Source: F23-B02 sp963650165 (GTDB taxonomy: Bacteria; Bacillota; Clostridia; Oscillospirales; Oscillospiraceae). From it: a stretch of 64,000 nucleotides of DNA. The stretch is from NCBI GenBank assembly GCA_963650165.1, contig CAVJKX010000009.1, forward strand, positions 1-64,000. Reading direction: 5' to 3'. Under the pieces are notes generated by a model, which worked only from the letters and a program-made list of their open reading frames with translations, was not told the origin of the DNA and did no database searches. Within the stretch, counting starts at the first letter, position 1. Each line of letters starts with the position of its first letter. This document shows positions 33,560-42,036 of this stretch, piece after piece. Both the position numbers and the translations under genes were made by a program.

Positions 33560-33597
33560 CAGGCCCGAAAACAGCCTATGGGTGAGAGGTGAATTTT

Positions 33598-33921
33598 ATG
33601 AACAGAAAAAGATCCGCCGGTGCGGATAAGCTTCTCGAAAAGCTTGCGGTGTCCTCGCCGAACGATGCCGTGAAGCTGCTTTATCTCGGCGCCGATGATA
33701 TCTCCGAGCTCGAGGGACTCGATCTTTCGCTGCTGAGCGAGATAAAACGCGGGCCGAAGGGGGAGGTGGAGCTGAAGTTCGTAAACAAGCTGGCGATCAT
33801 AAGGGAGCTTATAGAGCTCAATGCCGCGGCCGCGGCGCAGTCGGCTCAGGGCGGCGGCTTCTATGCGGCGCTGGACAAATCGGCAAGGCTTCTGGAGGGC
33901 GAGCGGGAAAATGAGCTTTGA
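33598..33921 (+). CDS. Putative terminase small subunit-like protein
   Basis: 107 aa, soluble and largely helical. The middle and end (GPKGEVELKFVNKLAIIREL) recall the C-terminal part of PBSX/SPP1-type terminase small subunits, which mark the packaging start. The usual N-terminal helix-turn-helix is not evident. The ATG at 33598 follows GAGAGGTGA; a GTG three codons earlier is possible. It overlaps the large subunit gene by 11 bp, which supports the assignment. Confidence 0.5.
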   Translation: MNRKRSAGADKLLEKLAVSSPNDAVKLLYLGADDISELEGLDLSLLSEIKRGPKGEVELKFVNKLAIIRELIELNAAAAAQSAQGGGFYAALDKSARLLEGERENEL

Positions 33922-35149
33922 TTTTTTCTCGCGCACTCAGCTTATGGCCCTGTCGTGGTGGAGCGACGCGTCCCCGTACCGCGGGCTCGATGCGGTGATC
34001 TGCGACGGCGCGGTGCGCTCGGGCAAGACCCTGTGCATGGGCATATCCTTCGTCTGCTGGGCGATGCGGCGCTTCGACGGGCACGGCTTCGGCATATGCG
34101 GCAAGGCAAAAAGCAGCATAAGGCGCAACATGGTCGAGCCCCTGCTGCCGGTGCTGAGGGATATAGGCTTCACGGTGCGCGATCTCGTTTCGAAGGGCGT
34201 TATAGAGATAAGCTACCGCGGGAGAAAAAACCGCTTTTATCTCTTCGGCGGCAGGGACGAGAGCTCAAGCTCGCTCATTCAGGGCGTGACGCTTGCCGGT
34301 GCGCTGCTCGATGAGGTGGTCCTGATGCCGCGCTCCTTTGTCGAGCAGGCCTGCGCCCGATGCTCGGTAACGGGAAGCAAGCTGTGGTTCAACTGCAACC
34401 CGGAGAGCCCCCAGCACTGGTTCTACCGCGAGTGGATACGGAGAGCCGACGAGCGCAGGGCGCTGTATATCCACTTCACGCTCGAGGATAACCCCTCGCT
34501 GTCGAAGAAGATAATCGAGCGCTATAAGCGAATGTACAGCGGCGATTTTTACCGGCGCTTCATCCTCGGCCAGTGGGTGCTGCCCGAGGGCAGGGTGTAT
34601 GACTTCTTCACCGAGGACATGCTCTGCGACGCACCGGCCGACTGCACCGAGCACATCGTCTCCTGCGACTACGGCACGAAAAACCCCAGCTCCTTCGGAC
34701 TGTGGGGGAAAAGCGGCGACAGCTGGTACCGCCTGCGCGAGTATTACTACGACGGACGCAGGGAGGGCAGCCAGAAAACCGACGAGGAATACGTCGCCGA
34801 GCTTACACGGCTGTGCGGCGGCATAAGCCCCCGGCGCGTCATCGTCGATCCCTCGGCGGCAAGCTTCATCGAGGCGCTCTCGCGCGCGGGCTACCGCGTC
34901 GAAAAGGCCGACAACGACGTTCTGCGCGGCATACGCCTGACGGCCTCGTACCTCAAAAGCGGACGCATACGCATCTGCCGCGGCTGCGGCGACGCTCTGC
35001 GCGAGTTTTACCAGTACCGCTGGGACGACAGCGCCGGAAGGGAAGCGCCCTTAAAGCAGCACGATCACGCGATGGACGATATCCGTTATTTCGCCGCAGG
35101 CATCTCAAAACCTGTGCAGCCCCTCGGTGCTGCGTGGGTAGAAAGGTAG
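33911..35149 (+). CDS. Phage terminase large subunit (PBSX-like)
   Basis: 412 aa. The ATPase has Walker A DGAVRSGKT (about 32-40) and Walker B AGALLDEVVLM. The RuvC-like nuclease keeps its acidic residues: CDYGTKNPSSF, VIVDPSAASF and HDHAMDDIRYF. Both activities look intact, so the protein could package and cut DNA. The ATG at 33911 is chosen over a longer frame that overlaps the small-subunit gene. Codon use and GC resemble neighbouring chromosomal genes. Confidence 0.93.
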   Translation: MSFDFFSRTQLMALSWWSDASPYRGLDAVICDGAVRSGKTLCMGISFVCWAMRRFDGHGFGICGKAKSSIRRNMVEPLLPVLRDIGFTVRDLVSKGVIEISYRGRKNRFYLFGGRDESSSSLIQGVTLAGALLDEVVLMPRSFVEQACARCSVTGSKLWFNCNPESPQHWFYREWIRRADERRALYIHFTLEDNPSLSKKIIERYKRMYSGDFYRRFILGQWVLPEGRVYDFFTEDMLCDAPADCTEHIVSCDYGTKNPSSFGLWGKSGDSWYRLREYYYDGRREGSQKTDEEYVAELTRLCGGISPRRVIVDPSAASFIEALSRAGYRVEKADNDVLRGIRLTASYLKSGRIRICRGCGDALREFYQYRWDDSAGREAPLKQHDHAMDDIRYFAAGISKPVQPLGAAWVER

Positions 35150-35153
35150 GAAT

Positions 35154-36305
35154 ATGAAACTGTTTTCAAAACAAAAGACGGTATCGCCGAGGGTGCAGCT
35201 GCGCAGTACGGAGAAGCATCCGTTCGGCCTTATCGACAGCTATGTGCCGCTCGGCAGTGCGGAAACACGGCTTTACCGAATGATCCGCGAGGCGGTGCCG
35301 GTGGTGGACGCGGCGATACTCAAGATCGTCAGGCTCACCGGCGGCTTCGAGGCCCGCTGCGCGGATAAGAAGGCCGAGCGCGAGCTCAACGAGTTTCTGC
35401 GCACGGTGCCTGTCGGACGCGGCCAGACGGGGCTCGACTGCTTCCTCGCCGCTTACCTCGACTCGATGATAACCTGCGGCCGGGCCGTGGGCGAGATCGT
35501 CGTAAAAGGCAGCCGTGATATCGCCGCGGTGCTCTGCGGAAACGTTGCCGACGTGCAGATACGCGAGGGCAAAACGCCGCTTGACTTCGAGCTGTGCGGA
35601 GTGTCCGAAACGGGCTGCGTCGTGCCGTTCAGGTATCAGGAGCTTCTGCTGTTTACGCCCTTCAATCCCGAGGCCGACTCGCCCTACGGCGTTTCGATGC
35701 TCAGAAGCATGCCCTTCCTGTGCGGGATACTGCTGAAGATCTATCAGTCGATAGGCATCAACTGGGAGCGCGCGGGCAATGTGCGCTTTGCGGTGGTATA
35801 CAAGCCGCAGGGCGACGCCATCGACAGGTTCTCGGCTCAGGAGCGGGCGCAGCAGATAGCCTCGCAGTGGTCGGAGGCCATGCAGAGCGGAAAAAGCGGC
35901 TCGGTGCGTGACTTCGTGGCGGTCGGCGACGTGGACATCAAGGTCATAGGCGCGGACAATCAGATCCTCGACAGCGAGGTGCCCGTGCGGCAGATACTCG
36001 AGCAGCTCATCGCGCGCACCGGCATACCGCCGTTCCTGCTCGGCCTCAACTGGTCGACGACCGAGCGCATGAGCGCACAACAGGCTGACCTCATGACGAG
36101 CGAGCTCAACGCCGTCCGCCGCTCGGTGACGCCCGTTATCGAGAAGATCTGCCGCCTGTGGCTGAATATGCACGGCTATGCCACAACGCTCGATATCGAG
36201 TGGGAGACGATCAATCTCCAGGACGAGATCGAGGAGGCCAAGGCTGCGCTGTATCTTGCGCAGAGGGACAAAATTTATTGGGAAGAAGGTAAAAAGCAAG
36301 AATGA
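35154..36305 (+). CDS. Phage portal protein
   Basis: 383 aa, short for a portal but with the typical order after the terminase. Features: ERAGNVRFAVVYKPQG, a wing/stem region, and LGLNWSTTERMSAQQADLM with a helical tail. Portals form the 12-mer ring through which DNA enters the capsid. It starts 4 bp after the terminase stop, and its own stop overlaps the protease gene (ATGA). Confidence 0.85.
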   Translation: MKLFSKQKTVSPRVQLRSTEKHPFGLIDSYVPLGSAETRLYRMIREAVPVVDAAILKIVRLTGGFEARCADKKAERELNEFLRTVPVGRGQTGLDCFLAAYLDSMITCGRAVGEIVVKGSRDIAAVLCGNVADVQIREGKTPLDFELCGVSETGCVVPFRYQELLLFTPFNPEADSPYGVSMLRSMPFLCGILLKIYQSIGINWERAGNVRFAVVYKPQGDAIDRFSAQERAQQIASQWSEAMQSGKSGSVRDFVAVGDVDIKVIGADNQILDSEVPVRQILEQLIARTGIPPFLLGLNWSTTERMSAQQADLMTSELNAVRRSVTPVIEKICRLWLNMHGYATTLDIEWETINLQDEIEEAKAALYLAQRDKIYWEEGKKQE

Positions 36306-37195
36306 AGATCATCAAGGACGGTTCGGCATCGGGCTCGGAGTGCACGCCGCAGGAGCTTCAGGCGATAAACGCCTTTGCAAAGACGCAGCTGGGCGCCGAC
36401 GAGGTCTATACCTTTCAGGTGCTGCTGTGCGACAACGAGGTAGACCGTGACTTTGAACGCTTTTCGGTATCGACGCTCCGGGAGCTGAGCGAGCTTTTCG
36501 TCGGCGCGACGGGCATCTGCGACCATGACTGGCGCAGTGAAAATCAGGTCGCGCGAATTTACAGAACGGAGCTTGTCACCGAAAAGAGCAGGACGACCTC
36601 CTGCGGCGAGCCCTACGTCTACCTCAAGGGCTTTGCCTATATGCTGCGCACCGAGGCAAACGCCGAGCTCATCGCACAGATAGACGGCGGCATAAAGCGC
36701 GAAACGAGCATCGGCTGCTCGGTCGCGCAGAGCATATGCAGCATATGCGGAGCCGAGATCGGCAGCTGCACCCACGAAAAGGGCAGGCTCTACGGCGGGC
36801 AGCGGTGCTGCGCGGTGCTCACGGGCGCGGTGGATGCATACGAGTGGAGCTTCGTCGCCGTTCCGGCGCAGAGGAGCGCGGGCGTCATAAAAAGCTTTAT
36901 CGAAAGCGAGGCAGGACGCGGCTACAGGGCGGAGTTTGACGCCCTGGAGAAATCGGCGCAGCTCGGCCGAAAGTACATCGACGGTCTGCGCACGGAGGTG
37001 CTGCGGCTGTGCCTCGTGTGCGACGAGAGGCTGCATCCGGCGCTCGAAAAAAGCGTTCTTCTCATGGAGGAGCCGGAGCTTCTGAAGCTGCGGGACGCCT
37101 TCGAGGAGACGGTATCGAAGCGCTATCCGCCGCTGACCCAGCTTCCGGGCAGAGGCGAAGTCACCGCATTTTCCGGTGAAGAATACATTATTTGA
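36302..37195 (+). CDS. Putative prohead protease with Cys-rich insert
   Basis: 297 aa. It resembles caudovirus S78/XkdF-type maturation proteases in DRDFERFSV, a candidate catalytic His in ICDHDW, a candidate Ser in ETSIGCSV and the ending EWSFVAVPAQRSAGV. Between the last two lies CSICGAEIGSCTH followed by QRCC, which looks like a small zinc-binding insert. The C-terminal 90 residues are helical and might act as a built-in scaffold. No separate scaffold gene is present. Confidence 0.6.
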   Translation: MKIIKDGSASGSECTPQELQAINAFAKTQLGADEVYTFQVLLCDNEVDRDFERFSVSTLRELSELFVGATGICDHDWRSENQVARIYRTELVTEKSRTTSCGEPYVYLKGFAYMLRTEANAELIAQIDGGIKRETSIGCSVAQSICSICGAEIGSCTHEKGRLYGGQRCCAVLTGAVDAYEWSFVAVPAQRSAGVIKSFIESEAGRGYRAEFDALEKSAQLGRKYIDGLRTEVLRLCLVCDERLHPALEKSVLLMEEPELLKLRDAFEETVSKRYPPLTQLPGRGEVTAFSGEEYII

Positions 37196-37216
37196 TCTCA
37201 GACAGGAGGATAAAAA

Positions 37217-37561
37217 ATGAAAGTCAGTTTTGAAGGCATCGGAGAGCAGGTGCTCTCCTTCGGCAAGGAAAGCGGCGTTGCAAAGGGCTCGCTGGTAAAA
37301 ATGAGCGCGAACAGCACCGTCAAGGCCTGCTCGGCGGGCGATCGCTTCATGGGCGTGTGCATCGCGGCGGGCGACGCGTTTGCGGAGATAAAGACTGCGG
37401 GCTACGTCGAGCTCGGCTATACCGACACGGCTCCCGCCGTCGGCTACGCAACACTCGCGGCAAGCACGGGCGGCAAGGTAAAGACCGTCACGTCAGGCGG
37501 CGCGCAGTACCTCGTCGTCAAGGTGGACACCGCCGCCGCTACGGTCGGCTTCATAATGTAA
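37217..37561 (+). CDS. Head decoration/stabilisation protein (DUF2190-like)
   Basis: 114 aa, all-beta, rich in Gly, Ala, Val and Thr (SFGKESGVAKGSLVKMSANS, GDRFMGVCIAAGDAFAEI). It matches the small capsid-cementing proteins that precede the major capsid gene in many phages. AGGAGG precedes the ATG, and the capsid gene follows after 12 bp. Confidence 0.65.
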   Translation: MKVSFEGIGEQVLSFGKESGVAKGSLVKMSANSTVKACSAGDRFMGVCIAAGDAFAEIKTAGYVELGYTDTAPAVGYATLAASTGGKVKTVTSGGAQYLVVKVDTAAATVGFIM

Positions 37562-37573
37562 GGAGGATATATC

Positions 37574-38605
37574 ATGGCATACAATTTCAACGAGATAAAG
37601 CTCGAAAAGGGCATGTATTCCGAGCGCGGCAGAAGCTTTGAGCAGACTCTCGAGGCGCTCGACCCCAACGAAAACTACAAGGGCACCCCCTATGAGGGAC
37701 TCGATGCGTTCCAGCGCCAGCTCAAGCGCTTCGATATCAAGGTGCGCGGCGCGGGCAGCGACGTTGTCGAGAAGTTTTTCTCCACCTCCGAGTCCGCGGT
37801 GCTGTTTCCCGAGTACGTTTCGCGCAGCGTAAAGGCCGGTATGGAGGAGGGAAACATCCTGCCCTCGATCACCGCGACCGTCACCCGCTTTGACGGCATG
37901 GACTACCGCTCCATTTACTCGACGGCCACCGAGGACGACAAGAGCCTGCGCTATGTCGGCGAGGGCGCTGCCATCCCGCAGACCGAGGTCAGGGCGTCCG
38001 ACCATCTTGTAAACCTCAAAAAGCGCGGCAGAATGCTCGTCGCGTCCTACGAGGCGATCCGCTTCCAGCGCCTTGACCTGTTTTCCGTCATGCTCCGTCA
38101 GATCGGCAACCAGATCATGCGCATGCATCTTGAGGACGCCATCGACGTCATAAGAAACGGCGACGGCAACTCCAACGGCGCGGCGGCCTACGCAGTGGGC
38201 GATACGACCATAGGCGGCACAGCCGGAAGCCTGAGCTACGGGGAGCTTCTGAATTTCTGGAACACCTTCGATCCCTACACCATGAACACCATGCTCGCGG
38301 CTCCCGACGTCATGATGAAGATACTCAGATGCTCGGAGTTCCAGAACCCTCTGTCGGGCCTGAACTTCCAGGGCACGGGCGAGCCCGGCAATCCTCTGGG
38401 CGCAAAGCTCATCCGCTGCTCGGCAATGCCTGCGGGCAAGGTAATCGGTCTGGACAAGGGCTACGCCCTTGAGATGGTCACGGCAGGCGACGTGAGCGTA
38501 GAGTACGACAGGCTCATCGACCGCCAGCTCGAGCGCGCCGCGATCACCAGCATCTCCGGCTTCGCAAAGCTCTACACCGAGGCATCCAAGGTGCTGACCG
38601 TCTGA
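37574..38605 (+). CDS. Major capsid protein (HK97-fold type)
   Basis: 343 aa. An N-terminal helical part (about 1-85) precedes a core like the HK97 fold: AVLFPEYVSRSVKAGMEEG, the E-loop-like ATEDDKSLRYVGEGAAIP, and SYEAIRFQRLDLFSVMLRQIG (spine helix). It is placed exactly where the major capsid gene is expected. A strong GGAGG site suggests high expression. No frameshift or stop interrupts it. Confidence 0.85.
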   Translation: MAYNFNEIKLEKGMYSERGRSFEQTLEALDPNENYKGTPYEGLDAFQRQLKRFDIKVRGAGSDVVEKFFSTSESAVLFPEYVSRSVKAGMEEGNILPSITATVTRFDGMDYRSIYSTATEDDKSLRYVGEGAAIPQTEVRASDHLVNLKKRGRMLVASYEAIRFQRLDLFSVMLRQIGNQIMRMHLEDAIDVIRNGDGNSNGAAAYAVGDTTIGGTAGSLSYGELLNFWNTFDPYTMNTMLAAPDVMMKILRCSEFQNPLSGLNFQGTGEPGNPLGAKLIRCSAMPAGKVIGLDKGYALEMVTAGDVSVEYDRLIDRQLERAAITSISGFAKLYTEASKVLTV

Positions 38606-38657
38606 TAAAAAATAAGGAGGCGGGGTAAAACCCGTCTCCGATTCAAGGAGGGATCCG

Positions 38658-39029
38658 ATGTCATATACGGATATGGACATAGAAATGAAGGCGCTGAGCA
38701 TGCTTGGCGCGAGCGTGCCCGACGAGGACGCGGTGATGCTGCGCACGGTCTGCACCGCCGCTGCGGCCGAGCTCGAAGGAAGGCTGCGCAGGGGAGCTTC
38801 ATCGGACGGGATAACGGAGCTTTTCACCACGGCCGCCGCCATGCTGGCGATATCGATGTACATGGAGCTCGGCGCCGCGCACTCCGGCGGGGTGAGCGGC
38901 TTTACGGCCGGCCGGCTTTCGGTACAGCTCGGCGGAGCCTCGGCCGCTGCCCTGCGGAAAAGCGCGGAAACGCTGCTCGGAGCGTATCTCGATACGGGCG
39001 GCTTTGAATTTACGGGGGTGCGGGGATGA
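38658..39029 (+). CDS. Head-tail connector-like protein
   Basis: 123 aa, mostly helical (DEDAVMLRTVCTAAAAELEG and ITELFTTAAAMLAISMYM), then a Gly-rich turn and a final helix. This is the pattern of gp6/YqbG-type connectors that bind below the portal. The assignment is by size, fold pattern and position after the capsid gene. ATGA overlap with the next gene. Confidence 0.6.
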   Translation: MSYTDMDIEMKALSMLGASVPDEDAVMLRTVCTAAAAELEGRLRRGASSDGITELFTTAAAMLAISMYMELGAAHSGGVSGFTAGRLSVQLGGASAAALRKSAETLLGAYLDTGGFEFTGVRG

Positions 39030-39328
39030 CGGTGACGGAAAGACTGCTGCACGGCTGCGGCGAGGTCATGACCATCGGCTCGGCCGAGGGAAGGGGCTTT
39101 ATCTCCTGCCTCGACCCGGACGATGCGCAGATACACAAAACACAGCTTGCGCCGGGCGTGACGAACAATTCGAAATACCGCCTCATTACCGACACCGAGA
39201 GCATAGCCGAGGGCGACGCGGTGATCGCCGCGGGGCGCAGTTATATCGTTCTGCGCGTCGAGCCCGTGCGCATATTCGGCGCGTTTTCGCACAATGAGTG
39301 CATACTCAAGCTGAAGGGAGGGGCATAA
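39026..39328 (+). CDS. Putative head-tail joining protein
   Basis: 100 aa, beta-rich (FISCLDPDDAQIHKTQLAPG and GDAVIAAGRSYIVLRVEPV). Size and position fit the second connector (stopper, YqbH/XkdH-like). It overlaps the previous gene by 4 bp, and the next starts immediately after. Function inferred from order only. Confidence 0.5.
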   Translation: MTVTERLLHGCGEVMTIGSAEGRGFISCLDPDDAQIHKTQLAPGVTNNSKYRLITDTESIAEGDAVIAAGRSYIVLRVEPVRIFGAFSHNECILKLKGGA

Positions 39329-39799
39329 ATGCTTGAAGAGATAGCCGCGGGGATTGTAAAGCTGCTGACTGATGCCGGCATCAGGGCCGTGACGGCCTTC
39401 CCGGCGGAGGAGCTGTGTCCGTGCGCACCCTTCGTGTGCGTGGGGATCGCTTCGGCGCGGCTCAGCTCGTCGGGGCTCGGCAATTACATAGGCGTGTGCA
39501 CCGAGGACGGCACGGTCAAGGAAATGTACGGCGAAAAGGCCGGGCTCACGCTCGCATTGGACGTATACGCTCCGGCCTCGGAGAGCGAGGGCTGCTCGGA
39601 GCTTGCCGACCGCGTCCGCTGCGCCCTGTACGGCGCGGACGGAGTGTCCGTCACTGAGTTTTCCTTCGGCGAGGTGAAGTATGATGCCGACAGCCGCCTC
39701 CTGTGCTCACGCTGCACGGCGAAGGCGGGCGCGTATCTCGTGCGTGAAAAGCGCGGCAGCTCGCTGTCGGACATCAGAATAGGGGAGGCCGGAGCATGA
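39329..39799 (+). CDS. Putative tail-completion/neck protein
   Basis: 156 aa. An N-terminal helix (EEIAAGIVKLLTDAGIRAVT) precedes a mixed alpha-beta body with LGNYIGV and LTLALDVYAPASESEG. This is like XkdJ-type or tail-terminator proteins, but weakly. Overlaps the next gene by 4 bp. Confidence 0.45.
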   Translation: MLEEIAAGIVKLLTDAGIRAVTAFPAEELCPCAPFVCVGIASARLSSSGLGNYIGVCTEDGTVKEMYGEKAGLTLALDVYAPASESEGCSELADRVRCALYGADGVSVTEFSFGEVKYDADSRLLCSRCTAKAGAYLVREKRGSSLSDIRIGEAGA

Positions 39800-40167
39800 A
39801 TATTATAAGGACCTGCCGTGCGGATACGGACAGGGTCGGCGTCAACGGCGTTCCGCTTGCGGGCGTGACGCTCGCAGAGGAGTACGAAAGCTATTCGGAG
39901 TACCCCGTGCTCGGCTTCGGCGACTCATGCCCGAGCGCGATACTCACATTCGACCGGCGCTACGGCGTCGTTCTGGAGCGCTCCGCGGCCGTCGGCGACG
40001 GCGTGAGCTTTGAAAACATCGGCAGCTTTGAGCTCCAGCTCGGCGGCAGGATATACGGCGGCTGCCGCTGCACGGAGCTTAAAAAGGAGAAGGCGCCGGA
40101 CGGCTCGGAGAGAGAAAAAATAACTATCCGAGCAGCGGAGCGGCAGGAGGTGGAAGGCAATGAATAA
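39796..40167 (+). CDS. Small beta-rich virion-like protein, function uncertain
   Basis: 123 aa, predicted mostly beta strands (NGVPLAGVTLAEEYESYSEY, FELQLGGRIYGGCRCTEL). Its place between the completion protein and the LysM protein is where phage genomes carry tail-tube (XkdM-like) genes, so a short tube-like subunit is possible; it lacks obvious tube motifs. A degenerate tube or another connector are alternatives. Confidence 0.45.
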   Translation: MNIIRTCRADTDRVGVNGVPLAGVTLAEEYESYSEYPVLGFGDSCPSAILTFDRRYGVVLERSAAVGDGVSFENIGSFELQLGGRIYGGCRCTELKKEKAPDGSEREKITIRAAERQEVEGNE

Positions 40168-40330
40168 TGAAGGTCAAATGCCGGTCGGGCGCAGCTACAC
40201 GCCGGACGAGAACGGCGTTAACTTCGACGAGCAGCAGCTTTTCGTTGTGCGGCGGCGCGACATGTCCTTCGTGTCGGACTATTTCCGCCGTGACGCACGC
40301 AGATATGACAACGGCTTCGAGCTGTATTAG
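40160..40330 (+). CDS. Small cassette protein (56 aa)
   Basis: Starts at an ATG 6 bp after AGGAGGTGG and overlaps the previous gene by 8 bp. It is hydrophilic, rich in Arg, Asp and Tyr (VVRRRDMSFVSDYFRRDARR), with no membrane segment. It ends 11 bp before the LysM gene. Not recognised. The strong ribosome site and tight fit support a real gene. Confidence 0.6.
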   Translation: MNNEGQMPVGRSYTPDENGVNFDEQQLFVVRRRDMSFVSDYFRRDARRYDNGFELY

Positions 40331-40341
40331 GAGGGGTAAAC

Positions 40342-40911
40342 ATGCTTGCACCAATGCAATACCGGGATTTCGTGTGGCCGAATAACCCGCGGGTGTTCGA
40401 GGTCGAATACCGCCGCACGCTGCACAGCTACAAGCTGCCGTTTTCCGGCTACGTCGTGCAGGATCTGGGGCTTCAGAACAGGATCATACGCGGCGAGGGC
40501 GAATTCGTCGGCAGCCGGGCTTATGAGAACTTCCGCAGGCTTGCCGCGCTTTTCGAGGAGAACAAGGGCGGAAAGCTCGTGCATCCCGTGTGGCCGGTGA
40601 TGCGCGCCTATTTTGCGAAGCTGAGCCTGAAGCAGGAGCCGAAGGAGGACTATATAAGCTATAGCTTTGAGTTCTGGGAGTACACCGGCAGCACATTCGA
40701 GGATGCCGCCGAAGCCATAGACGAGACCGACTACGGCAATCCTCTTGCCGATATAAGCCGCGTGCGCTACTACTCGGCGGGCGAGAACGACACGCTGCGG
40801 AGCATAGCGCAGTCCAAGGCGATCGCTCTCTCCGTTCTGCAGGAGCTCAATCCGGACATAACGAATTCCGACGCCGTTATATCATACGGCAGACTCATAA
40901 GGATAAGGTGA
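40342..40911 (+). CDS. XkdP/DNA-circulation-like protein with C-terminal LysM domain
   Basis: 189 aa. The N-terminal WPNNPRVFEVEYRRTLHSY resembles the DNA_circ/XkdP start. The last 50 residues form a LysM motif (YYSAGENDTLRSIAQSKAIA, then LNPDI). In PBSX-type phages this protein is part of the baseplate or tail tip and contacts peptidoglycan. AGGAGG site before the ATG; 4 bp separate it from the hub gene. Confidence 0.7.
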   Translation: MLAPMQYRDFVWPNNPRVFEVEYRRTLHSYKLPFSGYVVQDLGLQNRIIRGEGEFVGSRAYENFRRLAALFEENKGGKLVHPVWPVMRAYFAKLSLKQEPKEDYISYSFEFWEYTGSTFEDAAEAIDETDYGNPLADISRVRYYSAGENDTLRSIAQSKAIALSVLQELNPDITNSDAVISYGRLIRIR

Positions 40912-40915
40912 CGCG

Positions 40916-41848
40916 ATGAAGGGGTATATCATAGACAAAAGCGGCGTGCAGACGGAGCTGCCGGAGTTCCTGTCGTGGGACGTGTGCCACGGCATGGGCG
41001 AGCCCTGCGACTGGTTCGAGGTCAGCTTCATATACTACGCAGACCGGCTTTCAAAGCTGAGATCGGCGTGCAGATTCAGGGCGCTGCATAATGGCGGCGT
41101 CGTGTTTACGGGCGTTATCGACGAATACAGCATCAGTATCGACGAAAAGGGCTCGGTGGTGACGCTCTCCGGGCGCTCGGATGCCGCGCTGCTGCTCGAT
41201 AACGAGCTTGCGGCGCAGGAGTATGCCTCGCTTGGCAGCGCGGCGGCGGTGAGCTCCTTCGTTTCGCCCTTCGGCATAACGAGCTTCGTCTCGGGCGCGT
41301 CGAAAACGCTGTACGGCTTTTCGGTCCGCAGCGGCGAGAGCGCGTGGAGCGCACTCAGGCGCTTCTGCCGCTTTGCATGGAACACTACACCGTTTTTCGC
41401 AAAGGACGGAACGCTTATAATGAACGGCCGCGCGGGGCAGACGATAACGGTCGACGCCTCGAAGGACGCGGCGGGCATCGCCATGTGCGATGAGCGCTAC
41501 GGCATAATTTCGGATATCACCGTGCGAAACCGCGTCAGCGGCACGAGCTACACCGTGTCAAACGCAGACTTCGTATCGCGCGGCGGCAAGTGCCACAGGG
41601 AGCTGACCGTTCCGAAAACGACCGGAGCGGACGCGGCGCGGTACACCGCCGAATATCAGATAGCCGAGTCAAAGCGCGGCAAAAGCTGCGTAAAGCTCAC
41701 GCTCACAAAGCAGTTTGCCTGCTTTCCGGGTGACAGGGTGAGCCTTGCAGCCTCAAAGCTCGGCATAAGCGGCGTGTACACCGTCCTCTCGGCACACTGC
41801 TGGGCGGATTCCCTGAGCGCCGGAACCGTTGTTACACTGGAGGTGTGA
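40916..41848 (+). CDS. Baseplate hub protein (XkdQ/gpD-like)
   Basis: 310 aa. It starts like XkdQ/YqbQ hub proteins (DVCHGMGEPCDWFEVSF, then RFRALHNGGVVFTGVIDEY), with a central region containing FCRFAWNTTPFFAKDGTL. Hubs cap the tail tube in contractile phages and injection systems. Finding a hub without recognisable sheath or tape measure is unusual. The downstream 57-aa gene follows after 2 bp. Confidence 0.7.
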   Translation: MKGYIIDKSGVQTELPEFLSWDVCHGMGEPCDWFEVSFIYYADRLSKLRSACRFRALHNGGVVFTGVIDEYSISIDEKGSVVTLSGRSDAALLLDNELAAQEYASLGSAAAVSSFVSPFGITSFVSGASKTLYGFSVRSGESAWSALRRFCRFAWNTTPFFAKDGTLIMNGRAGQTITVDASKDAAGIAMCDERYGIISDITVRNRVSGTSYTVSNADFVSRGGKCHRELTVPKTTGADAARYTAEYQIAESKRGKSCVKLTLTKQFACFPGDRVSLAASKLGISGVYTVLSAHCWADSLSAGTVVTLEV

Positions 41849-41850
41849 GC

Positions 41851-42024
41851 ATGTGGCTATCCGAGATAAAGCGAAGGGGCGAACAGTCGTCCACGCTTCC
41901 GGACATAAGCGTGAGCGCCGGCGGCGACATTAATCTCGAGACCGCCGCCGCGCGCATATGTATAAAAAACAGCGGCGAGATCCTCATCGAGGGCACGGTC
42001 ACCGTAAACGGACAGGCGATATGA
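41851..42024 (+). CDS. Small beta-repeat protein, possible spike tip (57 aa)
   Basis: ATG at 41851 after GGAGGTGTGAGC. The second half alternates polar and hydrophobic residues in short strands (GGDINLETAAARICIKNSG, then EILIEGTVTVNG). This resembles the triple-stranded beta needle at the end of gpV/VgrG-type spikes. Last gene of the cassette; the gdhA terminator follows. Function by pattern only. Confidence 0.5.
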   Translation: MWLSEIKRRGEQSSTLPDISVSAGGDINLETAAARICIKNSGEILIEGTVTVNGQAI

Positions 42025-42036
42025 ATATAAAAAAAA

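Noticed and set aside
37493..39292. 599-codon open frame antisense to the capsid genes
   Set aside because: It runs across several recognisable phage genes and their ribosome sites and shows no plausible protein features.
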